This document shows, one piece after another, positions 1 through 7,229 of a stretch of DNA of 64,000 nt (its first letter is position 1; every line of letters begins with the position of its first letter). Source of the stretch: Prevotella sp. P6B1 (GTDB lineage Bacteria; Bacteroidota; Bacteroidia; Bacteroidales; Bacteroidaceae); NCBI RefSeq assembly GCF_000702825.1, contig NZ_JNKF01000001.1, positions 1-64,000 of the forward strand. Reading direction: 5' to 3'. Made by a program: the position numbers and the translations under genes. Below the pieces are notes generated by a model, which was not told the origin of the DNA, did not search any database, and worked only from the letters and a program-made list of their open reading frames with translations.

Positions 1-121
1 ACTTGGCAAGTACGCCACGTCCCATGTGCAGTTGTCCACAGATTTCGCGGTGTGGGATGCTTGCCGCCAGCATTTGAAATGCTCTTTTTAACTTGCTCAT
101 TGTTACATTTTGGTTTGCCAT
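1..121 (-). CDS. istA: IstA-like IS21 transposase, N-terminal fragment (runs off the window)
   Basis: An open frame starts at an ATG (119-121) and runs off the window after 40 codons. It begins MANQNVTMSKLKRAFQML and continues with a helix-turn-helix-like stretch (IPHREICGQLHMGRGVLAKY). This matches the start of IstA transposases of Bacteroidetes IS21 elements, whose N-terminal HTH binds the terminal repeats before the DDE catalytic core. Only the HTH part is visible, so neither catalytic residues nor intactness can be judged. A different HTH-bearing protein is possible, but the adjacent repeat array supports a transposase. Confidence 0.7.
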   Translation of the reverse strand, partial: MANQNVTMSKLKRAFQMLAASIPHREICGQLHMGRGVLAK

Positions 122-197
122 ATCTCGCTAAAGGTTTTGTATTTCCTTCGGCAAAGATAGTAATTTAACTTCAATGGCAGAACCGAAATGAACTTTT

Positions 198-326
198 GGT
201 ACCGATTCGAGCGCTACAGCGGTACCGATTGGTGCGCTACGCTGGTACCGGTTGGAGTGCTATGGTGGTACCGATTGGTGCGCTACGGTGGTACCGATTC
301 AAGCGCTACGATGGTACCGTTTCGCC
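198..326. repeat. Tandem 23-bp repeats, five full copies plus a partial sixth
   Basis: Units begin at 198, 221, 244, 267 and 290, with a partial unit at 313. The consensus starts GGTACCGATTGGTGCGCTAC and each full copy is exactly 23 bp. Every unit contains the palindrome GGTACC, and most also contain AGCGCT or TGCGCT. There are no spacers between units, so this is not CRISPR. The position between istA and the inferred end of the element suggests transposase-binding sites. Confidence 0.9.
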
Positions 327-346
327 GATATTATCAAATGATACGC

Positions 347-2101
347 TTATGAAATAAAACCTATGCTTCTTCTTTCCTTGCCACTCAGGAGTTCGGCATG
401 ACAATATTCCTCGATTTCATCCAACGAGGCGAATTTGCCAGAGAGGATGTAGTCAACAGTGCGCTTGCGGGCGATATTCTCTATCTGACCACCAGAGAAA
501 TCAAAACGTAAGGCCAGTCGACGAGCATCATCTACACTGATATCCTTCAACATCGAGCACCAAATCTTGGTCTTTACATCCGTATCGGGTTTGTGAAACT
601 CAACCTTGTATAGGAAACGACGCTCAAAGGCCTTGTCGAGGTTACTCGTCAGGTTGGTGGTGGCAATAAGTATTCCGTCGAGATCTTCAATTTCCTGCAA
701 AATAATATTCTGCATAGCATTGTCCATCTTGTCGACAGAGTGTTCAACGTTCTCTGTACGTTTGTTGATGATTGCATCAGCCTCGTTGAAGAACAGAATA
801 GGCATCACCTCGCTGTTCTTACACAGCCTGCGATAACGAGCAAACACCTCCTTGATGTTCTTCTCGCTTTCACCTACCCACTTGTCACGCAGGCCAGCTA
901 TATCTACCTGCATAAGGTCACGTCCCGTCTGACGAGCTATCTGAAGGACAGTCTCCGTCTTGCCTGTGCCAGGGGCACCATAGAACAAACAGGCAAACCC
1001 CTTACGCATACTCTGCTCCTCCAGACGTTTCTGAATAGAGGGCAGAGTCTCGGTACTAAGCAGACAGGTGAGTCGGTCTATCTGCTCTTGCTCAGATATA
1101 TTGAAGAACAGCGATTTCTCCTTGATGGCCTTATGGCTCTTCAGACAACGGTCATCAGGTCTCCTACTTCTACACTTTGAGTGACTGGGCTTATAGGCGG
1201 AAAGCAGTTCTACTTTGGCCTTACGCGTAAGCATATACTGCTCAGCATCAGCCTGACCTTCCACACACTTATACTCAATATATCCACATTGAATAAGTGG
1301 GTGACTACCGTCTCTTAATCTTTCACGCATGAATTCACATTCATATTCATCAGGATAAAGGCGATCAATGGTCTGGAAAGTAAGCCCTTCACCGTCAGAA
1401 CCCTCCCACTGGGCATAATCGACAACTATCAACAGCAGGAGCGACTGAACATGAATGTTATCAAACCTCAAAACCTCATGGCAAAGAGGCAGATGCGGAT
1501 TCGCCTTGGCAATCTGAAGCATCCATTCCTCATCATCGTCAAAAACTGCATTGTGGTCATTCATATTCTTTTCAATATGTCTCTCCAATTTGTCAACGAA
1601 CTGCTGCTCGTTAAGACCGTCGATCTTCTCTGGAACAAAGGGCTTATTATGTCGGAGTGCTGTGATGACATCGCGTACCAAGACCATCCCTTCAGAGATG
1701 CCACCAATCTCATGGACCCCTTTGTGAATAGCCCAGCGTTTGGTTACCAATTCCTCAATTTCCTCAGAATATACCATGATAGAAAGACGTGAACAGTCGA
1801 GATAGTTGCCCATGCCCTTCCAAGACATAGGTTCACCAGCCTCAACTAGCATGGCAAGAGCGACAATCTGGACGTTGGTTAAGCCTAGTTCCTTATTGAG
1901 GAAAGCCAAAGGATTCTTGACCGACTCCCAAAACTCGTCAGACAATTGAGAATCCTGCGCCATATCAAGGATTCTATCAAGCGCAGTGATGATAGTCCAA
2001 GTGGCAGGTTCCTTGAACTCATCTTTAGTCTTACTAGGGCAGTCTTCAAACTCTTCGACTCCAAAATTAAGTCTTCGTACTGGTCTCTTTCTTATATTCA
2101 T
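347..2101 (-). CDS. AAA+ ATPase with long N-terminal domain
   Basis: A 584-residue protein whose last 240 residues are an AAA+ module. The Walker A motif GAPGTGKTE lies near residue 372. A Walker B-like ILFFNEADA follows, with Asn in place of the usual first Asp. The sensor-1 region is LIATTN and an arginine-finger-like FERRF follows it. The first 350 residues are mostly helical, not recognised, and carry winged-helix-like stretches. The order resembles single-ring classical AAA proteins of the spastin/FtsH/Cdc48 type that remodel a protein partner. It is the last gene of a minus-strand group after a sigma-like factor and an unknown protein, separated from the sigma gene by 97 bases containing a hairpin. 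The partner is unknown. An IS21 end lies about 10 bases beyond its stop codon. Confidence 0.85.
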   Translation of the reverse strand: MNIRKRPVRRLNFGVEEFEDCPSKTKDEFKEPATWTIITALDRILDMAQDSQLSDEFWESVKNPLAFLNKELGLTNVQIVALAMLVEAGEPMSWKGMGNYLDCSRLSIMVYSEEIEELVTKRWAIHKGVHEIGGISEGMVLVRDVITALRHNKPFVPEKIDGLNEQQFVDKLERHIEKNMNDHNAVFDDDEEWMLQIAKANPHLPLCHEVLRFDNIHVQSLLLLIVVDYAQWEGSDGEGLTFQTIDRLYPDEYECEFMRERLRDGSHPLIQCGYIEYKCVEGQADAEQYMLTRKAKVELLSAYKPSHSKCRSRRPDDRCLKSHKAIKEKSLFFNISEQEQIDRLTCLLSTETLPSIQKRLEEQSMRKGFACLFYGAPGTGKTETVLQIARQTGRDLMQVDIAGLRDKWVGESEKNIKEVFARYRRLCKNSEVMPILFFNEADAIINKRTENVEHSVDKMDNAMQNIILQEIEDLDGILIATTNLTSNLDKAFERRFLYKVEFHKPDTDVKTKIWCSMLKDISVDDARRLALRFDFSGGQIENIARKRTVDYILSGKFASLDEIEEYCHAELLSGKERRSIGFIS

Positions 2102-2153
2102 AATAATTATATATTTTTGATTTCGATTATAAAATTAGAAAAAAATTCAGTTC

Positions 2154-2188
2154 CAACTTCCATTTATACGATTACCGACAGGAAGTTG
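2154..2188 (-). other. Intergenic hairpin between sigma-like gene and AAA+ gene
   Basis: Perfect 8-bp inverted repeat CAACTTCC (2154-2161) / GGAAGTTG (2181-2188) with a 19-base loop. On the transcribed minus strand it is followed by GAACTGAATTTTTTT, so it could act as a weak terminator or attenuator between the two genes. Confidence 0.4.
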
Positions 2189-2190
2189 TC

Positions 2191-2889
2191 TTATGCTGTA
2201 GCCTTTAGATAATGGCGACTCTCAGTACGCACCATATCAAGGAAACGTCTCATTTGTTGCTCGTTCAATCGGTACTTACGAGCAAAGTCAGAGGTGGTAA
2301 GTCCCTTATCCATCATGGAAAGGTAATCGTCCAGCATCTCACCTATGCCATGCCAATACTGCTTGTCGAGCCCCTTCTTCAGTACATTGAGCGTATCATC
2401 ATAGCGAACTTGCCAGTCCGGTGAGACATCTGTAGATGAGAGCATATAGTTCATCATGGTATCAGAGTCATCTTCGTCAGAATATATCGGTTCATCCAAA
2501 GACATGGTAGTGCGCTTGTGCTTTAGGTGGTCGTATGCAGCCTTCTGAACCTCGCTCTCGATGTACCAAGTGGCAAAGGATATGAAACGAAACCCCAGAC
2601 GGGCATCAAACATATCTGCTGCCCTTGTAATACCCAATGAACCAGCCATGATGAGGTCTTCAAAGGCTGTGCCAGAGGCAATATACTTCTTGGCAATAGT
2701 CACCACATAGCGTAGATTGGCATAGATGAACTTGCTTCTCGCTTGCTCACATCCTTGGCGCATCATACGCCAAAGTTCATTCTCTTCTATTGAAGATAGT
2801 GGTTCCGACTTTCTGATATCGCGTAAAAACATATTGACGCAACTATTGCTACGGTCTATGAAAGAGATATATTTGCCATTCTTATACAT
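2191..2889 (-). CDS. Short sigma-70-family RNA polymerase sigma factor, atypical C-terminus
   Basis: A 232-residue protein. Residues about 20-125 show sigma regions 1.2 and 2: helix pairs around NLRYVVTIAKKY, EDLIMAGSLGITRAADMFD and GFRFISFATWYIES, the core-binding and -10-recognition segments of group 1/2 sigmas. It lacks an obvious region 3, and the C-terminus (GLTTSDFARKYRLNEQQMRR) is at most a degenerate region 4 helix-turn-helix. The frame stays open further upstream, but that part overlaps the preceding gene; the ATG at 2887-2889 places the start 13 bases after it. Probable role: an accessory sigma factor, perhaps controlled by the downstream AAA+ ATPase (inference). No anti-sigma factor is visible. 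Confidence 0.8.
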   Translation of the reverse strand: MYKNGKYISFIDRSNSCVNMFLRDIRKSEPLSSIEENELWRMMRQGCEQARSKFIYANLRYVVTIAKKYIASGTAFEDLIMAGSLGITRAADMFDARLGFRFISFATWYIESEVQKAAYDHLKHKRTTMSLDEPIYSDEDDSDTMMNYMLSSTDVSPDWQVRYDDTLNVLKKGLDKQYWHGIGEMLDDYLSMMDKGLTTSDFARKYRLNEQQMRRFLDMVRTESRHYLKATA

Positions 2890-2902
2890 GATGTGTAAAT
2901 AT

Positions 2903-3460
2903 TTAAAGGTGAGACATTTGGTTACGAAGTAAATTGTCAAGGATGACTGTACCACCCTGTGCCACGAATGGGATAAGCACCTTACCGTCGTGCGACTGCG
3001 GACGGTCAATGGCAAAGTCAGAGGCATGAGGTGTAGCCTGACGTATGGCGTTGCGCGATTGGGCAATGTAATGACTGAAGAAGTGATCGAAGTCTGTGCT
3101 CTCGATAGTCTTAACCAGTGCATCACCCTCCTTGAAATAGAGCAAAGTGTAGAGCTGTTGCAGTGCCTTATAGTTGTTGGCAGCTGCAAGACGACGCTGA
3201 TAGCCCTGTGGATGGAGTAAGGTGTAGATGTAAACGAGACGCGAATAGCGATCACGAAACTTTACCTGAGTCTCTTGTCCGTTCTCAGCAATAAGCAGCA
3301 CGTCGTATCGACACCTAACGTTATTGATGTTGCTTGGTCTGACTTCAACCGCAACTATCGGTGGAAGGAGGCTGATGTCGTTCTTCATGTACTTGGTCAA
3401 GCGAGCTCTCAGCTCCTCAACCGTCATCTTTTCGATTTGTTCTTGGATTTTGTCATTCAT
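2903..3460 (-). CDS. Hypothetical protein, first gene of the sigma/AAA operon
   Basis: A 185-residue soluble protein with no signal peptide or membrane segment. The N-terminus (KIQEQIEKMTVEELRARLTKYM) looks helical or coiled, followed by a beta-rich part (RCRYDVLLIAENGQETQVKF) and a mostly helical second half. No family is recognised. It is preceded by a well-formed promoter and ends 13 bases before the sigma-like gene, so co-expression is likely. A regulator or partner of the sigma factor is one possibility, based on position only. Confidence 0.7.
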   Translation of the reverse strand: MNDKIQEQIEKMTVEELRARLTKYMKNDISLLPPIVAVEVRPSNINNVRCRYDVLLIAENGQETQVKFRDRYSRLVYIYTLLHPQGYQRRLAAANNYKALQQLYTLLYFKEGDALVKTIESTDFDHFFSHYIAQSRNAIRQATPHASDFAIDRPQSHDGKVLIPFVAQGGTVILDNLLRNQMSHL

Positions 3461-3479
3461 ACTTTGTGTAATTTTGACG

Positions 3480-3511
3480 CAAAGGTAGAAGTTTTATTTT
3501 ATATGTACAAA
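3480..3511 (-). promoter_or_regulatory. Bacteroidetes-type promoter of the sigma/AAA operon
   Basis: On the minus strand TTTG (3508-3511), 20 bases, then TACCTTTG (3480-3487). This matches the TTTG-N19-21-TAnnTTTG consensus of the Bacteroidetes housekeeping sigma factor. Transcription would start around 3473, a short distance before the ATG at 3460. Confidence 0.75.
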
Positions 3512-3581
3512 TAAATTGCGTTAAAAATACACAAAGCTCCTTTTTTTTCATTTTTTTCTTTTTCAGAAGGAAAATAGTTTG

Positions 3582-3589
3582 TAATTTTG
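3582..3589 (+). promoter_or_regulatory. -7 element upstream of the Nudix regulator
   Basis: TAATTTTG fits TAnnTTTG; no clear TTTG -33 element is present at the right distance. The start codon follows about 33 bases downstream. Confidence 0.5.
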
Positions 3590-3622
3590 CAGCATATTTT
3601 TTACCTAATATATAAATAAGGT

Positions 3623-4372
3623 ATGGTATTGAACGCTGAAACCCATAAATGGGAGTCTGACTACTGGCATCCTGCAGTGACTGTCGATGCGGTGGTTTTT
3701 GGATATGACGAAGAAGAGAGAGGTTTGTCTGTCTTATTAATAGAACGAGGCGAAGAGCCCTTTAAGGGATCTTGGGCTCTGCCAGGTGGTTTCATTACCC
3801 AAAAGGATGAATCAGCCGAGGCAGCTGTATACAGAGAACTTCATGAGGAGACTAATGTGGAGGGTATTTACCTGAAAGAGTTTAAGACCTTTTCGAAGGT
3901 TGATCGAGATCCCCGTCAAGACGAACGTGTCATAACCATCGCTTTTCTGGCTCTTGTAGTCAAAGATATCTATCAGATCAAAGGAGGCGATGATGCCAGA
4001 AACGCACAATGGTTTTCGATGGGGCATCTGCCGAAGTTAGCCTTCGACCATCAGGAGATTATTGAAGTGGCATTTGAACGGTTACAACAGATAATACATT
4101 TTGAGCCGATCGTCTTTCATCTGCTCAACAAGGAGTCATTTACCATGCCGCAATTGCATAATATTTATAAAGCTATTCTCATGCCGCCAGAGGGTTCGAA
4201 TGTCGCGAATGACAGACGTAATTTCATGAAAAAGATGTTGGCGTTGGGATATGTCAAGAAGACTGGCGAAATCGTGAGAGGGACATCCAACAGGCCACCT
4301 GAGCTTTATTGTTTTGATGAAGAGAAATATTGGGCAGTCATGAATGCCCATAAAGGAGTCCTTGTGCGCTGA
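3623..4372 (+). CDS. Nudix-domain protein with C-terminal winged helix (NrtR/AraR-like regulator)
   Basis: A 249-residue protein. A Nudix domain fills residues about 15-150, with the box at 55-77 (GGFITQ...REL.EET) keeping the Glu/Arg residues for metal binding. Residues about 165-245 form a winged helix (MPQLHNIYKAIL, then RNFMKKMLALGYVKKTGEIV). This architecture is that of Nudix-related transcription factors (NrtR, AraR), in which the Nudix domain senses ADP-ribose or sugar derivatives; others are plain ADP-sugar hydrolases. Because the Nudix box is intact, catalysis is possible. The neighbours give no regulon. It is convergent with the next gene, with 7 bases between the stop codons. Confidence 0.85.
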   Translation: MVLNAETHKWESDYWHPAVTVDAVVFGYDEEERGLSVLLIERGEEPFKGSWALPGGFITQKDESAEAAVYRELHEETNVEGIYLKEFKTFSKVDRDPRQDERVITIAFLALVVKDIYQIKGGDDARNAQWFSMGHLPKLAFDHQEIIEVAFERLQQIIHFEPIVFHLLNKESFTMPQLHNIYKAILMPPEGSNVANDRRNFMKKMLALGYVKKTGEIVRGTSNRPPELYCFDEEKYWAVMNAHKGVLVR

Positions 4373-4379
4373 CGTTTTG

Positions 4380-4985
4380 TTACAGTTTTCCTGCCATAGC
4401 AGCTTTGAGAAGATCTGCACCTGACAATGCTTCATCATTGTCAGCTTCAAGTTGACGAATGTTCACTTCATACTGCTGTGGATAACGTTTGAATTCCTCT
4501 GTCATGCGCAGAATCCCTTCGTAGCAGCAGAAAGCTGGAGTATTCTGCCATTTAACAGACATGGAAGGAAGTGTGGGATCAAAAAGATTTCCATGAATGC
4601 TAATGCCGAACATCTCTCTAACCACGTCAGTTGTAAGGTTAATAAAATAAGGTATGCGTATTACCTTATAGCCAAAGCTCTCGTAAACGGCTTGGTTCGC
4701 ACGGTCCTTCCTGATATTCATGGGATTTGTATAGTGCTGAAGGCCATCGAACTCAATAATCAGTTTCTCTTCTTCACAAAGATAGTCAGGACGAATGCGA
4801 TAACTCTTTCCCCCTCTTTTACCAAATGGCTTATCATGAATCCAAGTCCGTCCAGGATAAAGAAATGGAAGATAGTCTTCCAACCCAATGAAATAAGACT
4901 TTGGACTTAACTTTGCTGCTTTTTCTGCCATCTCTCGTGTCTCACGGATGTAGGTACCTTTTCTGTTTGTTTGTCTTGCTGTCAT
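4380..4985 (-). CDS. DUF559-like / restriction-endonuclease-fold protein
   Basis: A 201-residue soluble protein. The stretch RPDYLCEEEKLIIEFDGLQH (about residues 66-85) resembles the D-xn-E-x-D core of DUF559/Vsr-like members of the PD-(D/E)XK nuclease fold, followed by a helix and a strand (YESFGYKVIRIPYF) typical of that fold. The C-terminal 80 residues are not recognised. Proteins of this type are often solitary and of unknown substrate, and nothing beside it indicates a restriction system. A -7-like TATCTTTA lies upstream (minus, 5014-5021). Confidence 0.65.
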   Translation of the reverse strand: MTARQTNRKGTYIRETREMAEKAAKLSPKSYFIGLEDYLPFLYPGRTWIHDKPFGKRGGKSYRIRPDYLCEEEKLIIEFDGLQHYTNPMNIRKDRANQAVYESFGYKVIRIPYFINLTTDVVREMFGISIHGNLFDPTLPSMSVKWQNTPAFCCYEGILRMTEEFKRYPQQYEVNIRQLEADNDEALSGADLLKAAMAGKL

Positions 4986-5089
4986 TGTACTGTAATTTAT
5001 ATGTTTCGCAGCATAAAGATAGTTTTTCCTGCGATATAAGTCCTGAATCTATATGTATAGAATCTGGTGTATCTATTAAAGAAAAACAA

Positions 5090-5097
5090 TATTTTTG
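5090..5097 (+). promoter_or_regulatory. -7 element TATTTTTG upstream of small orphan genes
   Basis: TATTTTTG matches TAnnTTTG and is followed within 25 bases by a small open frame. No TTTG is seen at the -33 distance. A short palindrome TCTATATGTATAGA (5048-5061) lies upstream and could be an operator. Confidence 0.4.
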
Positions 5098-5120
5098 CAT
5101 ACAAATAGTAATAAGAAGAA

Positions 5121-5261
5121 ATGAAAACAATCGAAGAATATGCAAAACTAGGAGAGCATCATGATGTAATTCATGGAGGTCATCGTATGACAAATGCAGT
5201 ATTACGTGAAGTCATAGTACCATTAGTAAGAAAGTTGCTATTAAATACTACTGAGAAATAA
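5121..5261 (+). CDS. Small hypothetical protein, 46 aa
   Basis: Begins MKTIEEYAKLGEHHDVIHGG and ends LLLNTTEK. It follows a -7 element and the A-rich leader AATAAGAAGAA, the usual translation-start context in this group. No signal peptide is visible and no family is recognised. It is the first frame of an AT-rich set of orphan genes reaching 6570. A chance frame cannot be excluded because it is short. Confidence 0.4.
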   Translation: MKTIEEYAKLGEHHDVIHGGHRMTNAVLREVIVPLVRKLLLNTTEK

Positions 5262-5335
5262 TTGAGATGAATGTAATAATTCAACCATGATGATTGGTTG
5301 AAAAAGATGATAAAAAAACTATAATAGTATTTGTT

Positions 5336-5878
5336 ATGATGGAGAAAAAGGAAAAATGGACAGATGAATTTGGTGGTGTATATACTGCTGATAAGAAAAA
5401 ATTGCTTCGAGTGCCAAATGTTAAGCGGTATAAGATTGCAGAGGAGTGCGAAGAAGTAGATAAGGATGCCTTTGAGGGTTGTGAGATTCTGGAAGGACTA
5501 TATTTGCCCCAATCGTTTAGCGATAAGGCTGCTGAGGATGTATTTTGCATCATGCCAGTTTCTGTAGATTGTTTACACCATTGGACTACACCTTACGTGG
5601 ATGATGTTTATGACACAAACGAATTCTGGTATGACGAGGAGCATACGATGACGGATGAATATGGGGTGAAGTATGCAAATGAGGGAAGGCGACTGATTTC
5701 GGCAACGAAACCAGAACTGATAGGCGAGGAATACTATGTGCCTGATGGGGTACTGACTATATGTGATGGTGCTTTTGGCTTTTGTGGTGGAGTATTGCTG
5801 TCAGCCCCAAGGAGCATTAAGGTGATTGGTGATTATATTTTTGGAGAACAAAGTGGGAAAATCGTAATTCGTGACTGA
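5336..5878 (+). CDS. Leucine-rich-repeat (BspA-like) domain protein, short
   Basis: A 180-residue protein from the tandem ATGs at 5336/5339; a TTG at 5294 would add 14 residues. Two similar segments begin TDEFGGVYTADKKKLLRVP and TDEYGVKYANEGRRLISA. Each leads into an LRR_5/BspA-type motif (DKDAFEGCEILEGLYLPQS; CDGAFGFCGGVLLSAPRSIKVIG). Such repeats are usual in much longer surface proteins of Bacteroidales; here there is no signal peptide, so it is probably cytoplasmic. Its stop codon is one base from the next start, so the two are probably co-translated. Function unknown. Confidence 0.6.
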   Translation: MMEKKEKWTDEFGGVYTADKKKLLRVPNVKRYKIAEECEEVDKDAFEGCEILEGLYLPQSFSDKAAEDVFCIMPVSVDCLHHWTTPYVDDVYDTNEFWYDEEHTMTDEYGVKYANEGRRLISATKPELIGEEYYVPDGVLTICDGAFGFCGGVLLSAPRSIKVIGDYIFGEQSGKIVIRD

Positions 5879-5879
5879 T

Positions 5880-6182
5880 ATGGAGGAGAATGTGTTTAAG
5901 TTCAGAGTTTCGTTAGGGTATACTGAAGAAATAGAACTTTGGATAGAGATTCCAATAGAACTCTACCAAAGGATATGTGATAGCGTTGGAAAAGGTAAAA
6001 TGGAAAGGTATGAGTTCTGTTTTAATTTCTCCAAACATGTTAAAGAGAAATTTCCAGAACTTGACATGTTGATTATTCAGCAAATAGATAAGTGGAAGAG
6101 TGAACACTACGGCTTAGATTGGCCTGATAATGTGTTGCATCTCTATGGACTTACCTCAACTTGGTTTCCTGAGGGAGAATAA
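5880..6182 (+). CDS. Hypothetical protein, 100 aa
   Basis: Begins MEENVFKFRVSLGYTEEI, acidic and soluble, ends STWFPEGE. The ATG at 5880 follows the previous stop by one base; an in-frame GTG at 5871 overlaps the previous gene. No family recognised. The small acidic character and the position in a group of AT-rich orphan genes resemble immunity-type or accessory-island genes, but no toxin is visible nearby. Confidence 0.6.
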   Translation: MEENVFKFRVSLGYTEEIELWIEIPIELYQRICDSVGKGKMERYEFCFNFSKHVKEKFPELDMLIIQQIDKWKSEHYGLDWPDNVLHLYGLTSTWFPEGE

Positions 6183-6210
6183 ATATTGTATTTTAAAATA
6201 TGAATTATGT

Positions 6211-6570
6211 ATGGAAATAAAAGTAATTTTATCAATCCTTAAAAACTTAAAGGTTGCACGATTTGAAGAGAATGCTAACGGCAGTTTCTTAGGAACTATG
6301 GTATATCAAGATTATACGTTTGGTGTATATCTATTTAAAGATTCAGTATGCCAATATATTTGTCTTGAATATGCTTTGCATGATGTTAAAGATATAGATA
6401 GTTCAGTCAATTCAATAGATGAAAGAGTTATTGCTGGTAGATACATCATAAATGGAACAGATATTATCTTGCAGTCCTACTTCCCGATTTTTGAGGATAT
6501 ATTCGTTGAACAGCAAGTTAACAATTCTATATGTGTATTAGAAAGAATGATACATATTTGCAAACACTAG
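6211..6570 (+). CDS. Hypothetical protein, 119 aa
   Basis: Begins MEIKVILSILKNLKVARFEE. The predicted pattern is alternating strands (GTMVYQDYTFGVYLF, GRYIINGTDIILQSYF) and a C-terminal helix (NNSICVLERMIHICKH), reminiscent of small sensory or YbjN-like folds, but no family can be named. An upstream in-frame ATG at 6130 overlaps the preceding gene and is less likely. Base composition is visibly more AT-rich than the flanking housekeeping genes, suggesting recent acquisition. Confidence 0.55.
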   Translation: MEIKVILSILKNLKVARFEENANGSFLGTMVYQDYTFGVYLFKDSVCQYICLEYALHDVKDIDSSVNSIDERVIAGRYIINGTDIILQSYFPIFEDIFVEQQVNNSICVLERMIHICKH

Positions 6571-6605
6571 AAATCTAACAGCACCTAAACGGTCACTATA
6601 TAAAA

Positions 6606-7079
6606 CTACATAAACCCGCCGGCATAGTAGCTGCGGGCGATATATGGTGAGGGCTCGTAATAGGCGCTTGTGTTGTAATTGTCGATAACTTCGCAGATGG
6701 GATTGTTGTAAACGCGGATGATGGCATCAGCATAGTCTTCATTCGACTGCATGGTGTTTAAAATCAGACGCTTATATACTTTACCCATCTGAGTTGCTGT
6801 GGGGATTTCAGGACAGAGTTCAGCATCTACTTGAGTAACATCGAAATTACCTGGCTGCAATCCGTATTCTTCAATCCAATCAGAAGCAACTGCTAATGGA
6901 TTCTCAGAATGTAAAACATCTGCAAGAGATAGTTTCTTAGCAAGTTCGTCGTGCCCCATCATATTTGCAACGTATTTATTGGGCTGTTTAAGTTGGCGAG
7001 CTGTTCTCTCAATCATATAGCACACGAAATAGAGATCGTCTGTGCTGATTTCATCTTCTGGAAAGAATACGTTTTTCAT
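6606..7079 (-). CDS. Hypothetical protein, 157 aa
   Basis: Soluble and largely helical, with an N-terminal part DDLYFVCYMIERTARQLKQ and a Tyr/Asn/Pro-rich C-terminal tail (SAYYEPSPYIARSYYAGGF). No family recognised. It has its own well-formed promoter (7108-7138) and is separated from pheS by a terminator hairpin, so it is transcribed as a single gene. Function unknown. Confidence 0.65.
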   Translation of the reverse strand: MKNVFFPEDEISTDDLYFVCYMIERTARQLKQPNKYVANMMGHDELAKKLSLADVLHSENPLAVASDWIEEYGLQPGNFDVTQVDAELCPEIPTATQMGKVYKRLILNTMQSNEDYADAIIRVYNNPICEVIDNYNTSAYYEPSPYIARSYYAGGFM

Positions 7080-7107
7080 TGACTGAAACTAGTTTAAATT
7101 GATTTTG

Positions 7108-7138
7108 CAAAGATAGTGTTTTTTGTGTGAACTTCAAA
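7108..7138 (-). promoter_or_regulatory. Promoter of the 157-aa gene
   Basis: Minus strand TTTG (7135-7138), 19 bases, TATCTTTG (7108-7115): a full Bacteroidetes consensus promoter, ending about 30 bases before the start codon. Confidence 0.75.
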
Positions 7139-7179
7139 AAGAAACGAGTTTTTTTTGTAAAAAAAGCTCATTTAACGAT

Positions 7180-7205
7180 AAAGCCTCACCGATTGGTGAG
7201 GCTTT
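7180..7205 (-). terminator. Terminator hairpin downstream of pheS
   Basis: Perfect 11-bp stem AAAGCCTCACC / GGTGAGGCTTT with a 4-base loop, located 25 bases beyond the pheS stop codon. Confidence 0.8.
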
Positions 7206-7229
7206 AATATAGTTATTTAGGTGTAAACC

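Larger units (their letters stand above)
1..336 (-). mobile_element. IS21-family element, left end (truncated by window edge)
   Basis: The first 121 bases encode on the minus strand the N-terminus of an IstA-like transposase, and the 200 bases upstream of it hold a tandem array of 23-bp repeats. IS21 elements typically carry several repeated transposase-binding sequences at their termini, so array plus istA fits the left end. The outer boundary is inferred near 336, where the minus strand reads 5'-TGATAATATCGGCG, consistent with the TG...CA ends of the family. It would lie only about 10 bases beyond the stop codon of the neighbouring AAA+ gene. The rest of the element (istA body, istB, right end) lies outside the window. 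Confidence 0.65.

Noticed and set aside
198-326. CRISPR-like repeats
   Set aside because: The 23-bp units are directly adjacent with no spacers and lie at an IS21-type end.
2890-3255. N-terminal extension of the sigma-like protein
   Set aside because: The open frame upstream of 2889 overlaps the 185-aa gene in another frame and shows no sigma-factor features; the ATG at 2889 fits the gene spacing.
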